19,479 nt of DNA from UBA1370 sp964515115. GTDB lineage: Bacteria > Patescibacteriota > Microgenomatia > UBA1400 > PJMF01. The notes beneath the pieces were generated by a model that saw nothing but the letters and a program-made list of their open reading frames with translations, made no database searches and was not told the origin of the DNA. Positions 1 to 7,807 of this stretch are shown here, in pieces; the stretch's first letter is position 1; each line of letters opens with the position of its first letter. Both the position numbers and the translations under genes were made by a program. The stretch lies in NCBI GenBank assembly GCA_964515115.1, contig CAZESB010000014.1:1-19479 (forward strand). Reading direction: 5' to 3'.

Positions 1-383
1 GCCAGCTGCCTGGTAGAAACAGAAAGCTCATCGGTGAGTTTACGGTGCTCTTCCATGGCGGTGTTAAGCTCTGAGAACTTTTTGGTGCGATCTTTCTCCA
101 AGTCCCTAATTTCTCGTTGCCGCTCGCGAATTTCTTCCTGGAATTGAGTCACTAATTTTTCAAAAGCTTTTTGCTTGTTATCTAAATCAGTTTTAATGGT
201 TTCTTTTTCGCTAGCCAAAATTTGCTTGCTTTGCTCGGCTACCTTGGCGGCACTCATACCAAAAACTTTATCAACTATTTCTTCCAACTTATCTTGCTGT
301 TGATGCTGCATCAACTGCTTCATCGCCAAGTACAAGCCAACCAAACCCACCACTAAAATAATGATTACTAATGCTTCAAACAT
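1..383 (-). CDS. rmuC: RmuC family protein, N-terminal part (gene runs off the window)
   Basis: Translating the minus strand from the ATG at 383 gives 127 codons open to the window edge. Residues about 3-19 form one hydrophobic membrane helix, followed by a long charged coiled coil rich in Gln, Glu and Lys. The visible part ends just before where the conserved RmuC nuclease-like domain should begin. This helix plus coiled-coil layout, with an end resembling the family's conserved pre-domain stretch (LTDELSVSTRQLA), is typical of RmuC, a protein that limits DNA inversions and rearrangements in E. coli. The start is set by the helix position and by a -10 box only 9 bases upstream; no Shine-Dalgarno is visible. 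It is divergent from the 408-884 gene. The catalytic domain is outside the window, so another coiled-coil membrane protein remains possible. Confidence 0.75.
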   Translation of the reverse strand, partial: MFEALVIIILVVGLVGLYLAMKQLMQHQQQDKLEEIVDKVFGMSAAKVAEQSKQILASEKETIKTDLDNKQKAFEKLVTQFQEEIRERQREIRDLEKDRTKKFSELNTAMEEHRKLTDELSVSTRQL

Positions 384-392
384 CTTGGATAC

Positions 393-400
393 AGTATACT
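393..400. promoter_or_regulatory. Palindromic -10 box serving two divergent genes
   Basis: AGTATACT is a perfect palindrome, so it offers TATACT on both strands. On the plus strand TATACT (395-400) lies 7 bases before a GTG at 408. On the minus strand TATACT (398-393) lies 9 bases before the rmuC ATG at 383, with a fair -35 match, TTTGCA, 16 bases further upstream. Both transcripts would begin at or within a few bases of the start codon. Divergent transcription from symmetric -10 elements is known in bacteria; its use here is inferred. Confidence 0.55.
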
Positions 401-407
401 AAATTAA

Positions 408-884
408 GTGAAGATGCAAAAAGCCAAATCCAGATTATCCTCAAAAACTAGAAAAGTGGTGGTTGAAAAAAAACGAACTCGTTCGCCGTTGATTAAAAAA
501 TCCACTGCTAAAAAAATACCTCAACCTAAAACAATTAATAAATACCTCAAGTTTTTGCCGCTGCTTTTAGTTAGCATGCTGCTTTATTCCTCAATTTTTT
601 GGCTGGTAGCCAATATCTATCCCCATGAAATCTCTAACATCCTTTTCCCTAATTCTTACCTGCCTTTTACCCTGCTGCTCTTTTTTGCTAACTTACTTTT
701 TTTTAGCTACCTGATGCTCAATACTCGCCGCGGTTTAATTTTAAGCCTGGTTATTGCTATTTTGGTTTTTTTAAAACTGCAAAGGGTGATTTTTGAGTGG
801 AACTGGGCTGTGCCGCTGATTGGGTCGGCAGCAATTTTTGAATTTTTGGCCAACCGCGTCAATAATAGGTTTAGACATCAATAA
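408..884 (+). CDS. Small polytopic membrane protein of unknown function
   Basis: The 158-residue product has a strongly basic N-terminus (residues 1-46, many Lys and Arg), expected to stay in the cytoplasm. About four hydrophobic segments follow, near 48-70, 84-104, 109-123 and 132-148. I do not recognise a family and see no catalytic motif or cysteine pattern. The start is ambiguous: the GTG at 408 sits 7 bases after a TATACT box, which fits leaderless translation, and an in-frame ATG lies at 414. No Shine-Dalgarno precedes either. The gene ends 24 bases before metG, which appears to have its own promoter overlapping the end of this gene, so the two need not be co-regulated. Confidence 0.7.
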   Translation: MKMQKAKSRLSSKTRKVVVEKKRTRSPLIKKSTAKKIPQPKTINKYLKFLPLLLVSMLLYSSIFWLVANIYPHEISNILFPNSYLPFTLLLFFANLLFFSYLMLNTRRGLILSLVIAILVFLKLQRVIFEWNWAVPLIGSAAIFEFLANRVNNRFRHQ

Positions 885-898
885 AGATCCTGTATAAT
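870..898 (+). promoter_or_regulatory. Predicted metG promoter, nearly leaderless
   Basis: A consensus -10, TATAAT (893-898), is preceded at 17 bases by a fair -35, TTTAGA (870-875). The metG ATG at 909 is 10 bases after the -10, so the expected 5' leader is only about 4 bases. There is no Shine-Dalgarno at a usable distance. Confidence 0.65.
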
Positions 899-908
899 CC
901 AACCTGGA

Positions 909-2366
909 ATGATTGAGCCTTATTTTTATATCACTACCACTTTGCCGTATGTGAACGCTTCCCCTCATATCGGCTTTGCGCTGGAAATTGTGGCTGCTGA
1001 TGTTATCGCTAGGCATCAGCGTGCTTTGGGCCGGGCAGTGGTTTTCAACACCGGCACCGACGAACATGGGCAGAAAATTTACGAAAAAGCTTTAGAAGAA
1101 AACAAAGAGCCTCAAGCTTATGCAGACGAGTACGCTGCTCACTTTGAAAACTTAAAAAAGTTGTTGAACTTGAGCTATACGCACTTCATTCGCACCACCG
1201 ATCCCCAACACAAAAAAGCCGCCCAAGAGTTTTGGCGTCGGTGTGAGGCTAATGGAGATATCTACAAGCGCATGTATAAAGTCATGTACTGCGTTGGTTG
1301 TGAGCTGGAAAAACAAGCTTCTGAGTTGGAGGATGGCAAGTGCCCACTGCACCCAAATAAAGTGCTGGAAGTTCGAGAGGAAGAAAATTATTTTTTCCGT
1401 TTTTCCAAGTATCAAGATGAGCTGCAAAATCTTTATGAAAACACCGAATCTTTCGTGGTGCCGAAAGGCAAATTAGCAGAAATTGCTAGTTTTGTTGAAC
1501 AGGGTCTGGAAGATTTTAGTATTTCTCGTCTTAAAGAGAAAATGCCCTGGGGTATTCCGGTACCTGGCGACGACCAACACGTGATGTACGTTTGGTTTGA
1601 TGCCCTGGTAAATTATGTTTCTACTTTGGGTTGGCCGGAAGATCAAGCAAATTATGCCAAATATTGGCCGGGAGTGCAGGTTGCCGGTAAAGACAACCTC
1701 CGACAGCAATCGGCCATGTGGCAAGCCATGTTGATGTCAGCCGGACTGCCAACTTCGGCAAAAATTCTGATTAACGGCTTTATTAATGTGGGCGGACAGA
1801 AAATGAGCAAGTCGCTGGGTAACGTTATTACCCCCACCGAAATGGTGGAACGGTATGGTGTTGACGGCACCAGATATTTGCTGATTAATCTTGGGCCGTT
1901 TGGTGAGGATATGGATGTGACCTGGGAAAAGCTGGACACGGTTTATACAGCAGATTTAGCCAATGGCCTGGGCAACCTTTGTTCTCGGTTGGCAGCGATG
2001 AGCCAAAAAACCGGTTATGTTCACCGACCAGCAGCGCCAAACACTGAAAATCCTCTAGCCGCTCCTGACAAATACCAAAAGTTGATGGCCAGTTATAACT
2101 TGGGCGAAGCTCTACAAACGCTGATCACCCAAACAAACGGCAAAACCAAAAGTGTAGCTGAACTAGACAAATACCTGGCAGCAACTCAACCTTGGAAGCT
2201 TGCAGCAACTGCTGCCCAGCCCATCCTGCAACAAGCGATCGCCGATTTATTGTTGATCGCCGAAAAACTACAACCCCTAATGCCTGCTACTGCCGAGCAA
2301 ATTATTACTCATTTCCAGACTGAGGAAATCAAATCCATGAAGCCTTTATTTCCCAGGTTGGATTAG
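909..2366 (+). CDS. metG: Methionyl-tRNA synthetase
   Basis: This class I aminoacyl-tRNA synthetase charges tRNA-Met, including initiator tRNA, with methionine. The HIGH motif appears as HIGF at residues 20-23 and the KMSKS loop is exact at 298-302. A zinc knuckle is visible as C128-x2-C131 and C145-x2-H148, as in the zinc-binding connective peptide of many MetRS enzymes. The C-terminal third fits the helical anticodon-binding domain. At 485 residues it is a short form without the appended tRNA-binding (EMAP-like) domain found in longer MetRS. The start fits the family, with the first strand (YFYITTTLPYVN) beginning directly. It leads a probable metG-tatD-glycosyltransferase operon, 15 bases before tatD; metG-tatD adjacency is common in bacteria. 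Confidence 0.97.
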   Translation: MIEPYFYITTTLPYVNASPHIGFALEIVAADVIARHQRALGRAVVFNTGTDEHGQKIYEKALEENKEPQAYADEYAAHFENLKKLLNLSYTHFIRTTDPQHKKAAQEFWRRCEANGDIYKRMYKVMYCVGCELEKQASELEDGKCPLHPNKVLEVREEENYFFRFSKYQDELQNLYENTESFVVPKGKLAEIASFVEQGLEDFSISRLKEKMPWGIPVPGDDQHVMYVWFDALVNYVSTLGWPEDQANYAKYWPGVQVAGKDNLRQQSAMWQAMLMSAGLPTSAKILINGFINVGGQKMSKSLGNVITPTEMVERYGVDGTRYLLINLGPFGEDMDVTWEKLDTVYTADLANGLGNLCSRLAAMSQKTGYVHRPAAPNTENPLAAPDKYQKLMASYNLGEALQTLITQTNGKTKSVAELDKYLAATQPWKLAATAAQPILQQAIADLLLIAEKLQPLMPATAEQIITHFQTEEIKSMKPLFPRLD

Positions 2367-2381
2367 AAATCAGAGATTCAC

Positions 2382-3197
2382 ATGAATTTTTTTGACACCC
2401 ACGGCCACTTAAATCTGGAGCCGCTGGCAGAAAATTGGCAGCAACACTGGCAGGCAGCCGAGAAAAACCAGGTAACTCATATTTTTGTCCCCGGCACCAA
2501 TTTGCTAAGCTCTGAGCTGAGCCTTGAACTGGCCAAGCAGCAGCAAAATATTTTAGGCGGCGTCGGTATTCATCCCAGTGAAACGGCTGAGCTTAATCTC
2601 GAGGAAACTATCAGTAAGTTAAACGATTTAGTAGCCAAAAATTCGGCAAAGCTGGCTGGCATTGGTGAAACCGGCTTGGATTACTTTTGGCTTGAGGAAA
2701 ACGAGGAAAAAGCCTTGATTATTGCCAAACAAAAAAAGCTTTTCCAAGCTCATCTTGATCTGGCTTTAAAATACCAACTGCCCATCAGCATCCACGTGCG
2801 GGACAAAAATACTCCGGAAACTCCAGAAAATAATAACGCCTACTGGGACGTTTTAACCATGATGCAAGCTGATGCCGCTCGCTTAACTTGGATTTTACAC
2901 TGTGCTTCCGGTCCAGAAAATTACATCAAAGAGGCAATCAACCAAGGTGCTTTGATCAGTTTTGCCGGCAATATTACTTATCCTAAAGCAGAAAAACTCA
3001 GAAAGTTGCTGGCCCTCACCCCCAACGACAGGATTCTAACCGAAACCGACGCCCCCTATTTGCCTCCCCAAGAATTTCGGGGTAAAATTTGCGAGCCCTG
3101 GATGGTAAGCAAAACCGCGGCCACAATCGCGACCATCAAACCAATCAGCTTGGAACAGTTGTATCACAATGCTCTCAGGACATTTAATTTGCTATAG
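2382..3197 (+). CDS. tatD: TatD family metal-dependent hydrolase (DNase)
   Basis: A 271-residue TatD-type TIM-barrel hydrolase. All expected metal ligands are present: H7-x-H9 in FFDTHGHL, E96 in GIGETGLDYF, H138 in ISIHVRD, H173 in ILHCASG and D223 in ETDAPYLPP. Family members act as 3'-5' exonucleases or DNases in DNA repair and quality control; the exact substrate here cannot be read from sequence. Length is typical (about 260-270). The gene follows metG by 15 bases, and its TAG stop overlaps the first possible GTG start of the next gene, indicating one operon. No clear Shine-Dalgarno precedes the ATG. Confidence 0.95.
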   Translation: MNFFDTHGHLNLEPLAENWQQHWQAAEKNQVTHIFVPGTNLLSSELSLELAKQQQNILGGVGIHPSETAELNLEETISKLNDLVAKNSAKLAGIGETGLDYFWLEENEEKALIIAKQKKLFQAHLDLALKYQLPISIHVRDKNTPETPENNNAYWDVLTMMQADAARLTWILHCASGPENYIKEAINQGALISFAGNITYPKAEKLRKLLALTPNDRILTETDAPYLPPQEFRGKICEPWMVSKTAATIATIKPISLEQLYHNALRTFNLL

Positions 3198-3212
3198 TGA
3201 GTAAGGAGAATA
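3193..3212 (+). promoter_or_regulatory. Start-deciding signals of the GT2 gene: possible -10 and Shine-Dalgarno
   Basis: TATAGT (3193-3198) straddles the tatD stop and could be a -10, although no good -35 is seen. AAGGAG (3203-3208) is a strong Shine-Dalgarno, but only 3 bases before the ATG at 3212. Both favour ATG 3212 over GTG 3197, which would lie upstream of, or at, the expected transcription start. Confidence 0.4.
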
Positions 3213-4717
3213 TGGGAAACTGGCTCAGATCATATGTTAAACGCCATCCGGTCAAAACCCAGCGCGGGCTGGAAATTTTGCCCGGGCTGTTTTCCTGGTC
3301 GCTGATTCTTTTCCCTTTCTGGGGTTCGTTTTTTGTGCCCACCCTGGTGGCTTATTACGTCATTGCTTTCGCGGTTTATTGGCTTTTTCGCTCACTGACT
3401 ATGGCGGTATTGGCCGTAGTGGCCCATTTTAAGATTAAAGCCGCTTCCAGATTTGACTGGATCGAGGATTTGCAGAAAACTTTTCGCCAAAAATGGAACT
3501 CCATTCATCATATTGTGGTCATTCCCACCTACAAGGAACCGGTGGAAATTTTGGAGCGGACAATTCTGGCGCTTTCCCAGCAAAGCTATCCGCGTAAAAA
3601 CATTCATATTATGGTGTCGTTTGAAGAGCGCGAAGGTCAGGATGCGGTGGATAAAGCAGCCAAAATAGAACAGCGATTCAAAAGTAAGTTTGCTAACTTC
3701 TGGACTACCATGCATCCGGATATTGAAGGGGAAGTCAAAGGTAAATCTTCTAACACTTGCTGGGGAGCGAAAATTGCCAAGCAAAAACTGGTCGATGAAG
3801 CAGGTCTGCCGATAGAAAACATCACCATTACTAGCGAAGACGCCGATGCTCAGTTTCATAAACATTATTTTGCCGCTCTTACCTACAGTTTCCTGAATAC
3901 CGCCAAACCCTACAATGCTATTTGGCAGGGCGCAATTGTTTTTTACAACAACATTTGGCGAGTGCCAGCACCGGTTAGAGTTTTGGCTTCAATGTTCTCA
4001 GTCATTCAAATGCATATTTTAATGCGCTCAGACAGATTGATTAATTTTTCCACTTACTCGACTTCGCTCAAGCATGTCCATGAAATTGGTTACTGGGATA
4101 CCGACGTAATTCCTGAAGATTACCGACTTTTCTTTAAATCTTATTTTGCCAAAAAAGGAGATTTTGAAGTGCTGCCGATTTTTCTGCCTATTTATGCCGA
4201 TGCCGCCGAATCCTCAAGTTGGTGGGGCACTTTTGTCAATCAATATGAGCAGCTTAAACGCTGGGCCTGGGGTGTTAGTGATGATGCTTACATTATTCGT
4301 AAATACATTGAAGCTAAAGACATTCCCTTTCTTGACAAAACTATTAGGGTTTCGCAAACAATTGAAGACCATTTTCTTTGGCCAGTTAATTGGTTTGCTA
4401 TCACTATTTCCGCTTTTCTACCGCCACTTTTGAACGAAGAGTTTAATCGCACTGTGCTGGGGAAAACGCTGCCGCAAGTGACTTCTACTTTACTGACTAT
4501 GGCCTTGATTTCGATGGTGGTGATTTTTGTCATTGATGCTTTAAACCGGCCGCCGCGCCCCAACCGCCGCAATCCGCTTTCTTATCTTTTGCAGCCACTC
4601 GAATTTTTCCTCTTGCCTATTGTGGGCTTTTTCTTCTCCGCCTTGCCAGGCATTGACGCTCACACTCGGCTAATGCTGGGCAAATATATTGAGTACAAAG
4701 TGACTGAAAAAGTCTAA
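3212..4717 (+). CDS. Membrane family 2 glycosyltransferase, cellulose-synthase-like
   Basis: Residue numbers count from the upstream GTG at 3197, which would give 506 residues. Two N-terminal membrane helices (about 29-77) precede a cytoplasmic GT-A domain beginning at IVVIPTYKEP (about 106-115). The domain carries the nucleotide-sugar metal motif DAD (215-217, in SEDADAQ), the ED of IPEDYR (307-308, catalytic-base region) and a full QxxRW signature (Q352-W356, QLKRW), which marks processive BcsA-like enzymes. Three further C-terminal helices follow and the end (GIDAHTRLMLGKYIEYKVT) is typical of this group. It probably extends or initiates a surface polysaccharide at the membrane; donor sugar and product are unknown. 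ATG 3212 is chosen for its AAGGAG. It is last in the metG-tatD operon and 42 bases before the glycan operon. Confidence 0.9.
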   Translation: MGNWLRSYVKRHPVKTQRGLEILPGLFSWSLILFPFWGSFFVPTLVAYYVIAFAVYWLFRSLTMAVLAVVAHFKIKAASRFDWIEDLQKTFRQKWNSIHHIVVIPTYKEPVEILERTILALSQQSYPRKNIHIMVSFEEREGQDAVDKAAKIEQRFKSKFANFWTTMHPDIEGEVKGKSSNTCWGAKIAKQKLVDEAGLPIENITITSEDADAQFHKHYFAALTYSFLNTAKPYNAIWQGAIVFYNNIWRVPAPVRVLASMFSVIQMHILMRSDRLINFSTYSTSLKHVHEIGYWDTDVIPEDYRLFFKSYFAKKGDFEVLPIFLPIYADAAESSSWWGTFVNQYEQLKRWAWGVSDDAYIIRKYIEAKDIPFLDKTIRVSQTIEDHFLWPVNWFAITISAFLPPLLNEEFNRTVLGKTLPQVTSTLLTMALISMVVIFVIDALNRPPRPNRRNPLSYLLQPLEFFLLPIVGFFFSALPGIDAHTRLMLGKYIEYKVTEKV

Positions 4718-4724
4718 GCAATAC

Positions 4725-4753
4725 TTTCCATTCTTAAAAAACCTCAGTATACT
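4725..4753 (+). promoter_or_regulatory. Predicted promoter of the glycoconjugate operon, leaderless
   Basis: TTTCCA (4725-4730), a 17-base spacer and TATACT (4748-4753) form a good sigma-70-type promoter in the only gap upstream of the five-gene operon. The GTG start at 4760 begins 7 bases after the hexamer, exactly where transcription should start, so the message is predicted to be leaderless. Confidence 0.6.
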
Positions 4754-4759
4754 GTTTTT

Positions 4760-6379
4760 GTGCCAGCAAATGTCCTCAAGTCCATCAAAAGATTAGATAA
4801 ATTTTTGGATCAACACGCCTTGCTGCTGTTGGCGCTGGGGTTGGCGGTGGTTTTGAGGATTCCCAATTTTTACGAACCTTATTGGTATGGTGATGAGGGC
4901 ATTTACCTGACTATTGGCCAGGCTTTGAACAAAGGCGCTCAACTTTACACAGACATCGTCGATCACAAAACACCCATTATTTACTGGTTGGCGCAGGTAG
5001 GTACTCAGCTTAACTTTAGGATTCTCAATTTCTTCTGGATGGCTGCTGCTACAATTTTGTTTTACCTTTTTGTTCTTAGACTTTCCCAGCGACGGCTGGC
5101 CGCAGGTTTGGCTACGATTATCTTTGCTCTTTTCACTACTTTGCCTTGGTTTGAGGGCAATATTCCTAATGGTGAGCTTTTCGTAATTGGCTTCGTGATG
5201 CTGGGAGCGGTTTTGGTGTCGTATTCAAATTATTTTGCCAAACTGGTGAAGCCCAAGACAGCGCTCAGGCTTGATAAGAAGGAATTCTGGCTGCTGCTCA
5301 GCGCCGGCGCTGTTTTTGGGCTGGGTATTTTGACCAAAGTACCGGCGCTGTTTGATTTTGCCGCTTTTGGAGCCATCGGTTTCTTTATTTTAGCTAACAC
5401 CTTTAATTTCGCACCTAATCAAATGAAAAAATGGCGACCGCTTTTACTTGCTGTTATCAAGCAATGGGGGTTGTTGATTGCCGGTGCGCTGATGCCTATT
5501 TTGCTCTCGGCTTTGTATTTTGTAGCCAAAGGCGCTGGGGCAGATTATTTACAATATGGCCTGCTTTATAATTTCCATTATGCTGGCAATTGGGGACTAC
5601 CTTTCACCAATCGACTGTTGGTTTTTGCCTTCAGCCTCCAAGGTAAATTTGCTATCGCGGTGGCACTCATTTTTATGGCTGCATTTTTCAAAAAATTATT
5701 TAAGCCCGGGATTCAATTTTTACTAGCCTGGTTTGTTTTAGCACTTTTTGCTAGCTTGCTTTCTAATCGCCCCTATCCGCACTATTTCTTACAAGTCTTC
5801 CCACCGCTCAGCCTCCTGGTTGGCATCCTGATCAACGACCTAATCGATCTAGCGCGCCAGAAAAAGCGGCCAGAATTTGCCATGGCGGGCAATTGGCTAG
5901 CAGCACTGGGTGGAGCGGGTTTGTTTGGGGCGGTGCTGCTGCTGCTTCAAGTCGGTGTCTATCCCGTCAAAAAATACTACCAAAACTGGTGGGAGTTACG
6001 CACGGGTCAGATCAACGTGCAGGAGTACAACCGCAGGTTTAATTATTTGATGGACAATAATTATCAAGCTGCCAGAATTATTCGGGCCTCAGGAGTGGAT
6101 AAAATTTTTATCTGGGGGACCAACCCGATGTTGTATGCTCAATCTGGCGCCAGTCCAGTAGGGAAATTTACCGTCGCCTTTCATATCAAAGACCTCGAGG
6201 CTTACGACCAAACTATGGAAGCGATTAAGTTGGCAGAACCACGTTACATCGTAGTCATGAGAAACGAAGGCTATAATTTTGCCGACTTCTACATTTACCT
6301 TCATAGCAATTATCGGCCGGCGGCTACCTTTGACAACTATATCTTGTGGCGTAAAATAACAAGTGATGAAAATAGCTAA
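4760..6379 (+). CDS. GT-C family membrane glycosyltransferase (PMT/ArnT-like)
   Basis: This 539-residue polytopic protein has many hydrophobic segments and the early acidic motif of GT-C enzymes, WYGDEGIYL, with D45 and E46 in the first outer loop. A second conserved patch, DHKTPIIYWL (68-77), resembles the HxPP/KPP region of ArnT and PMT_2 proteins. Such enzymes take a sugar from a polyprenyl-phosphate carrier and attach it to an acceptor on the outer face of the membrane. A C-terminal soluble part (from about 425) contains no recognised motif. GTG is the only sensible start, placed directly after a promoter. Its end overlaps the next small gene by about 14 bases, so it heads the operon ending at 10085. 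Donor and acceptor cannot be read from the sequence. Confidence 0.85.
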   Translation: MPANVLKSIKRLDKFLDQHALLLLALGLAVVLRIPNFYEPYWYGDEGIYLTIGQALNKGAQLYTDIVDHKTPIIYWLAQVGTQLNFRILNFFWMAAATILFYLFVLRLSQRRLAAGLATIIFALFTTLPWFEGNIPNGELFVIGFVMLGAVLVSYSNYFAKLVKPKTALRLDKKEFWLLLSAGAVFGLGILTKVPALFDFAAFGAIGFFILANTFNFAPNQMKKWRPLLLAVIKQWGLLIAGALMPILLSALYFVAKGAGADYLQYGLLYNFHYAGNWGLPFTNRLLVFAFSLQGKFAIAVALIFMAAFFKKLFKPGIQFLLAWFVLALFASLLSNRPYPHYFLQVFPPLSLLVGILINDLIDLARQKKRPEFAMAGNWLAALGGAGLFGAVLLLLQVGVYPVKKYYQNWWELRTGQINVQEYNRRFNYLMDNNYQAARIIRASGVDKIFIWGTNPMLYAQSGASPVGKFTVAFHIKDLEAYDQTMEAIKLAEPRYIVVMRNEGYNFADFYIYLHSNYRPAATFDNYILWRKITSDENS

Positions 6380-6737
6380 GCGCGTGCTTTTCAAACTGCC
6401 TCGGTTTGTCGTTCCTGAGTCTGTCAAAAAACCCCTGATTTACTCTTTTGTCATTTTCTTGGTCACCACCGTTGCAGCTACTGCCTATTTCATCGCCGCT
6501 CAACCGGAAGTACCGATATTTTATTCTCTAGCCCAACCCAACCAACAACTGGCCGCCAAATCTTGGTTATTCTTGTTCCCCGGTATCGCCCTGATCATTA
6601 ATCTGCTCCACCTCCTGCTGCTCTCAGCTATGAAAGAGTATGAGGCTATTTTGCTCAAGCTGTTCGGCTTTTCCACAGTGGCAATTCAATTTCTTTTACT
6701 GTTGGCCTTGTTAAGAATCATATATATTACTTGGTAA
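6366..6737 (+). CDS. Small membrane protein of unknown function in the glycan operon
   Basis: About 123 residues: a short basic N-terminus, then three predicted membrane helices near 25-45, 68-88 and 102-121. Between helices 1 and 2 is a polar loop with QPEVPIFYSLAQPNQQLA, likely outside. I recall similar unnamed proteins from CPR genomes, but no function. The start could be GTG 6363 or ATG 6366; both overlap the end of the preceding glycosyltransferase by 14-17 bases. The last codons overlap the possible TTG start (6731) of the following WecA-like gene. This double overlap implies translational coupling, and co-translation with two glycan enzymes suggests an accessory or structural role in the same membrane pathway. 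Confidence 0.75.
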   Translation: MKIAKRVLFKLPRFVVPESVKKPLIYSFVIFLVTTVAATAYFIAAQPEVPIFYSLAQPNQQLAAKSWLFLFPGIALIINLLHLLLLSAMKEYEAILLKLFGFSTVAIQFLLLLALLRIIYITW

Positions 6738-6739
6738 CC

Positions 6740-7804
6740 ATGCTTGGTTTTATCGTCACCTTTATTCTCGCGGCTTTACTTTCGCCTTTGGTAATTAAGT
6801 GGTATCGACAAAATCATTGGTTGGGAGAACATAACAGAAAACTTAAAGCCAAGGACACTCACTCTCAGCCTGTTCCCAGGGGTGGAGGCCTGGTTATTTT
6901 CTTGAGCGTGTTGATTGCCGCTTTGCTTTTTTTACAAGTTGATCGCTATTTGGTGGCTATCATGGCAGGAGCATTACTACTAACTGTAGTAGGAATTTTT
7001 GATGATATTTTTGACATTCATCCCTTAATCAGACTCCTAACCGGTCTGGCCGCTGCCCTGTTGGTGGTCGGTTCCGGCATTGGGATTGCCTATGTCAGTG
7101 ATCCATTTAGCGCTGGCGTCATTCATCTAAATCAACCTCAACTAGCTATCGACATCTTTGGTCGGACCAGAACAATTTGGCTGCTAGCTGATTTGTTTGC
7201 TTTGATTTTTATTTTATGGAACATGAATATTGTTAATTGGTCTAAGGGTTTGGATGGGCAGATGCCTGGTTTTGTAGCCATTGCCCTGATTTTTGTTGGC
7301 ATTTTGTCGCTAAGATTTATTGATGACCCGACCCAATTCAATACCGCTCACTTTAGTTTTATTATTGCCGGAGCTTACGCCGGTTTTTTAGTCTGGAACT
7401 GGTATCCGCAAAAGATTATGCCTGGTTACGGCGCCGGCTCTTTAGCGGGCTATTTTCTCAGTATTCTGGCGATTATTAGTGGCGCTAAAGTCGCTACCAC
7501 ACTGATGGTGTTGGCGGTACCCACCGCCGATGCTATTTTTACTATTTTGCGCCGGGTTAGGGCAGGTAAATCACCTTTGTGGGGAGATCGCGGGCATTTG
7601 CATCACAAGCTGCTGGATGTTTTAAAATGGAGCAAAAGAAAAATTGCTGTTTTTTATTGGCTGGCGAGCTTGGTTTTAGGAGTGCTTTCGCTTTACTTAA
7701 GCACAGTTGGTAAAATAGTTACTATCACCCTGGTTGTCGTTGGTGTTTTTGGCTTTTTAATTTGGGCAAAATGGAAAACCCTGCAGGAGCAGGAGAAAGT
7801 ATAA
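6740..7804 (+). CDS. WecA/MraY-like polyprenyl-phosphate phosphoglycosyltransferase, divergent active site
   Basis: A polytopic protein of about 354 residues (numbers below count from a possible TTG at 6731). Family marks are PVPRGGG (48-53), the DD pair D91-D92 in GIFDDIFDIHPLIRL, NxxN..GxDG at 166-176, PTADAIF (264-270) and the HLHH motif (289-292) that groups it with WecA/TagO rather than MraY. Such enzymes move a sugar-1-phosphate from a UDP-sugar onto polyprenyl phosphate, the first committed step of many surface glycans. Two normally acidic positions differ: K172 stands where the first Asp of NxxNxxDGxDG is expected, and the MGDSGS region reads PGYGAGS (231-237), without the Asp. ATG 6740 is chosen; TTG 6731 would overlap the upstream stop. 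The UbiA-like gene follows 3 bases after its stop. Confidence 0.88.
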   Translation: MLGFIVTFILAALLSPLVIKWYRQNHWLGEHNRKLKAKDTHSQPVPRGGGLVIFLSVLIAALLFLQVDRYLVAIMAGALLLTVVGIFDDIFDIHPLIRLLTGLAAALLVVGSGIGIAYVSDPFSAGVIHLNQPQLAIDIFGRTRTIWLLADLFALIFILWNMNIVNWSKGLDGQMPGFVAIALIFVGILSLRFIDDPTQFNTAHFSFIIAGAYAGFLVWNWYPQKIMPGYGAGSLAGYFLSILAIISGAKVATTLMVLAVPTADAIFTILRRVRAGKSPLWGDRGHLHHKLLDVLKWSKRKIAVFYWLASLVLGVLSLYLSTVGKIVTITLVVVGVFGFLIWAKWKTLQEQEKV

Positions 7805-7807
7805 ATA

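Noticed and set aside
3392..3865. 157-codon minus-strand frame inside the GT2 gene
   Set aside because: It has no recognisable motif and no start signal, and the plus-strand frame carries the full GT2 catalytic signature.
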